From assembly GCA_019614645.1 (NCBI GenBank), contig JABWDB010000009.1:4011501-4075500 (forward strand): 64,000 nucleotides of DNA. The letters run 5' to 3'. The position numbers were made by a program, and so were the translations under genes. Shown here one piece after another: positions 60,578 through 64,000 of the stretch. Under the pieces are notes generated by a model. The model did no database searches. It saw nothing but the letters and a program-made list of their open reading frames with translations, and was not told the DNA's origin. Source of the DNA: Stratiolaelaps scimitus. Taxonomy: Eukaryota > Arthropoda > Arachnida > Mesostigmata > Laelapidae. Positions within the stretch are counted from its first letter, which is position 1. Each line of letters opens with the position of its first letter.

Positions 60578-63500
60578 CTGCGGCAATGAAGGCTCCTTGT
60601 TTTCAATATTCTTCTTAGAACAGCCTCTTCTAAATAAGAATATATAGAGGAGGCTTTCCCGAGATGTATTCCACGCTCAGCGGATAGTACAATTATCGCC
60701 CACATTTACAATTAAATTAACTTATCAGGTAATCCCATTTTATTCATCTCTCGTAATCTCTCAAATAATATGTCCTCATAGCGTCGATTAAAGTATTAGC
60801 TATATCAAATAGAAGATAAATACATGGAAGCAAGATCCGAAAAGTATCGTATTCCGCATTTCTGAATACCTAGCAGTGATTGCAGTTGTATTCGCCTTGG
60901 GGCAAAGCACAAAAGATGAGTTTCTTGTATACGTATACTTACTGACCGAATTGAGCCTATGAATTTTACAGCATACGAGAGTGAGCGATTTTGTTTCATT
61001 TTCCTTGATGAAATAAATGGCTCATCCACTACTTGATGAAATAAATGACTCGTTTGGGGTTCACAAATATTATACATGTTTTTCGAGAAATCGTTAGAAT
61101 GATCAATTTGTGTCTTCATATGCGTATCAGGTACGTGCTAGTATTACAACATGCAGTGACTTATTAAAAGATCGTGTCTTTTTTTTGTCAAGGGTGCGAC
61201 TCATTATAACTGTTGTGTCCAAGACGTACTTAAGGGAGGCGATACTTTCGCGTCTTAAGTCGACCCAGAGAAAAGGACAGCCGCTTTAGTCGTTGTTTTT
61301 AATTTTCTCCAATAATCAGCGTACGAAAGTTTAATCGATGCGCCAAATCGAAACGGGAACCTCACAGATTTGAAGCGGCCGAGCTTGTGTTGAACGGCGC
61401 ACCGGATTGCGCAGCATGTCATTTGTCTTCTATCTAGAAGCATCCGATAAGCTGAGCGGTCCGCCCTGTGCGCGGGGTGGCCCCGGGACACGAAGGGGCA
61501 TTTAAAAAAATGAACGGCAAATCTTAGGCAGGAAAGGGTAATTGTTGCTGATTATACCTATCTAGGTAGTCAGGTGCTCGGGCGGCCTATTTCGGGTACG
61601 AAGAATTTCAAATCCGCCGTTCCCGATCCGGAGGGAGTAGTTGACACTCTAGGCTTCCAAGTACTCGGTTACTCTTTACGCCACCTCGTCTGACACACGT
61701 GTATCTAACGAAAGGGAATAGACCACGGCGTCGAAGTTGCCAATGTGCCTTACATGTGTCTTGCATCCTTTTGGAAGCCACACAGAGCACAAACCCGTGA
61801 CGAATCCCTAGGGTCATCAGCGCGTGTTATTGTGTGTTGTCTTACTTTGGGCTCGTGTCCTCTTTTTCCTCTTTGTCTTCACATAGAAGAATTGCGAGCC
61901 GTCCTATTCACCGGAGTCTGGGAGACTCACAAGTAAGCTTGGAACACGAAGATCAAGGGAGTGGGAGTGGTTGCGTAATAAGTGGCCCAACACGGAAAAG
62001 CTATACCTTACTACAGCGATGATAGGCCGGGATCCTGGAACACTCGAGACGGGCTTTAGGCTTAAAGGTTAGACAAGTTTTTCTTTTGCAAGCACACAAT
62101 CCTCTCAACAGATTATTGGATTTAGTTTCTGGATGTATGCCTGATATCGTGCGCTCAGCAACTTAATAAATGCGTGCATCCAGCTAAGTGAGGTTAGATT
62201 ATTATATGGAGGTACTCCTGTAATATTTTTCACATTTAGGGGAACGATATGTTATAATGAAGCCTGCGTAAAGGATGCTCTCAAATAGAGACGATCGTCC
62301 CAGTCTATTGTTACTCAATCAAGAGTCCAGTCTAGAATACGTCTATACGTGTATATTGTGAACCGCCTTTGAGGTAAACATAGCCACATTCAATATTCTT
62401 ATTGTATAAGAAAACCTCCATAGGAAAACCTTTTCATCATTTCGTAGAAGAACATCTGTTTTACCCGATGTCAATTTATCGAGCCGCCGCTTCAGTTCAG
62501 TGTATCCAGCTGTGATTAGATTTCTTTAATAAAGACTAGTTAAAATGATTATTGCGTCGTTCATCTATCGTTTTGCCAGATTGTGAAGCCAGTAATGCGC
62601 ACAATTCACAATGGCTTGTATATGATCCGCGCACTTATAAGATAGGGGTGCGGAATATGAGAGACGAAGACCTATCTTTAGATATACAAAGCTCGTAAAG
62701 TTCCGAGGGGCTATAGCATGAGGACGCCTTGACAAGGAATGACGCAGTCTGGCATGCTCTTACGCACATATACGTCTACACAACATTTTCGACGTTGGAC
62801 AACTTGGGAAAAGATTTACCCAATTGAAGCTCCGCCTGGCACAGAGACGTATTGAATTATTCTAATAAGCCCGGCATCGTGTGTTCGTATAGAGCAAATT
62901 ACACAGAAAATCTCCTGAAAAATAGATCGAGGATTCGAAATTGCAGCGCCTCGGTTTTCGCCTCCCCCCATCAGTAAGCGCGAAGAGACGTGAACGCGTA
63001 ATGGTGTGTGCAGACTTAAACGAGCTGGTCGAAGAAAAACAAAACGGATCTGGCCGGATCTGGCCAGGATCGTCGATTCCGAGAAGGCGAGAACGAAATC
63101 GGCGGTATAGCGGAACGAGTCGAAAAAAAATGGCATAAAACAATTTGCTAACATTGGAATTGACGGAGCGCCTGAGTGAGAAGTCCTTGGCCCGCGGGAA
63201 TTGAAGCAGCGGCGAGGGCAAGGCGTACCGGCGGAAAGGGGGAAGGATTGAATACGGATCTAGGATTTTCGAAGGGATTTCATAGGTCGTCGAATATAAC
63301 GGAATGCAATATCATATTTACTTGCATCGAGTATTTTACGTTTCCTCAATAGACGAATTGATATCGCTGCAACAGGAGGGGGCGGCTGAATTCATAGTGA
63401 AAGTTGCCCGTGATGACGTAGTTCCCCTTCAGCTGTTTGCAGAAGGAAAACGATCCGCGTTCATTGTTCCGTATTCACTCGTGGGAGAGAAAGACAGAGA

Positions 63501-64000
63501 GAGCGAGAGAGAGTGCGAGAGATCAGCGATCTCTGGCCTTCAAGCGAGAAACGAACGTACAGCCATTCTATATGTGTGTGGACTTGTTGATTTATTTCCC
63601 TTCTATGGCTGTTGTTATTGGATAGTGTGTTTGTTTTTTACCGCATTTCGAATGTTTACCTTTACAGTTGACATTGACAAATATAGCGATTATTATAACG
63701 ATTTTGAAACGCATTTTCTTTTGGAGTAGAAGTGCTCCTCTGCATGGCTCGTTTTTAACGAATGGTCTTTTGGTCCACCCGGAACTTCCCGAATGTCAAA
63801 GAAAAATATCCTTTACCGAAAGATAACATCGACGCCGAGTCTACACACTCGGCGTCGCTGGGCTAAGCACGCTGCGCTGTAGCAGGCTATTCATTTCAGC
63901 GATCATCTATGGTATATATGAGTTCTTTGTCTTTAATCACTCGACGGGCCCTGGGCAACTTCGAATAACGTTCCGCGAAAATCCCTGTGAACTGTTATAT
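60578..64000. other. right end, no gene supported
   Basis: A/T-richer unique sequence with stop codons frequent in all frames. Frames of about 110-140 codons at 60805-61119 (-), 62816-63221 (-) and 63304-63729 (+) have no recognised domain and no strong splice context. A short GA tract occurs near 63495-63525. Confidence 0.55.

Overview
The window looks like an animal nuclear genome, most likely an arthropod and possibly a mite or other chelicerate; that last point is an inference from general appearance. The evidence is short exons flanked by GT/AG splice sites in kilobase introns, very dense di- and trinucleotide microsatellites, AATAAA poly(A) signals, one tRNA-derived SINE-like element, and no bacterial-style operons. 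Most long open frames are by-products of GC-rich triplet repeats, so I left them out.

The one gene I can identify firmly is an apolipoprotein D-like lipocalin on the + strand. Three exons (43357-43573, 50935-51133, 54463-54484) join in frame with phases 0/1, 1/2 and 2, giving 145 residues plus a stop. The join carries the lipocalin GxW start, the TDY strand motif, the ILxRxP motif and the terminal TDQ motif, with apolipoprotein D spacing. The upstream exon with the signal peptide and first CP motif was not found. The TGA stop falls where the family normally has its last cysteine.

On the - strand, interleaved with the lipocalin, are several pieces that look like exons of at least one other gene, possibly a transcription factor. 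They are a 53-nt exon resembling the start of a psq-type helix-turn-helix (45519-45467), a long Ser/Pro/Ala-rich terminal exon (41207-40832) with two poly(A) signals about 0.87 kb downstream, and weaker candidates at 44283-44129, 46863-46714 and 60577-60529. Whether they belong to one transcript is unproven.

Layout: 1 to about 40 kb is CpG-rich and packed with GA, CA, TA, CAG, CGG and poly-G tracts. It holds only low-confidence coding candidates (8905-9177 with an ideal Kozak context, 20345-20287, 23070-23177, 34166-34270, 37802-37686) and some hairpins. About 40-55 kb holds the lipocalin and the antisense exons. 55-64 kb is less repetitive and without a supportable gene apart from one candidate mini-exon. 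I found no CRISPR array, rRNA, intact tRNA, transposase or obvious new system.
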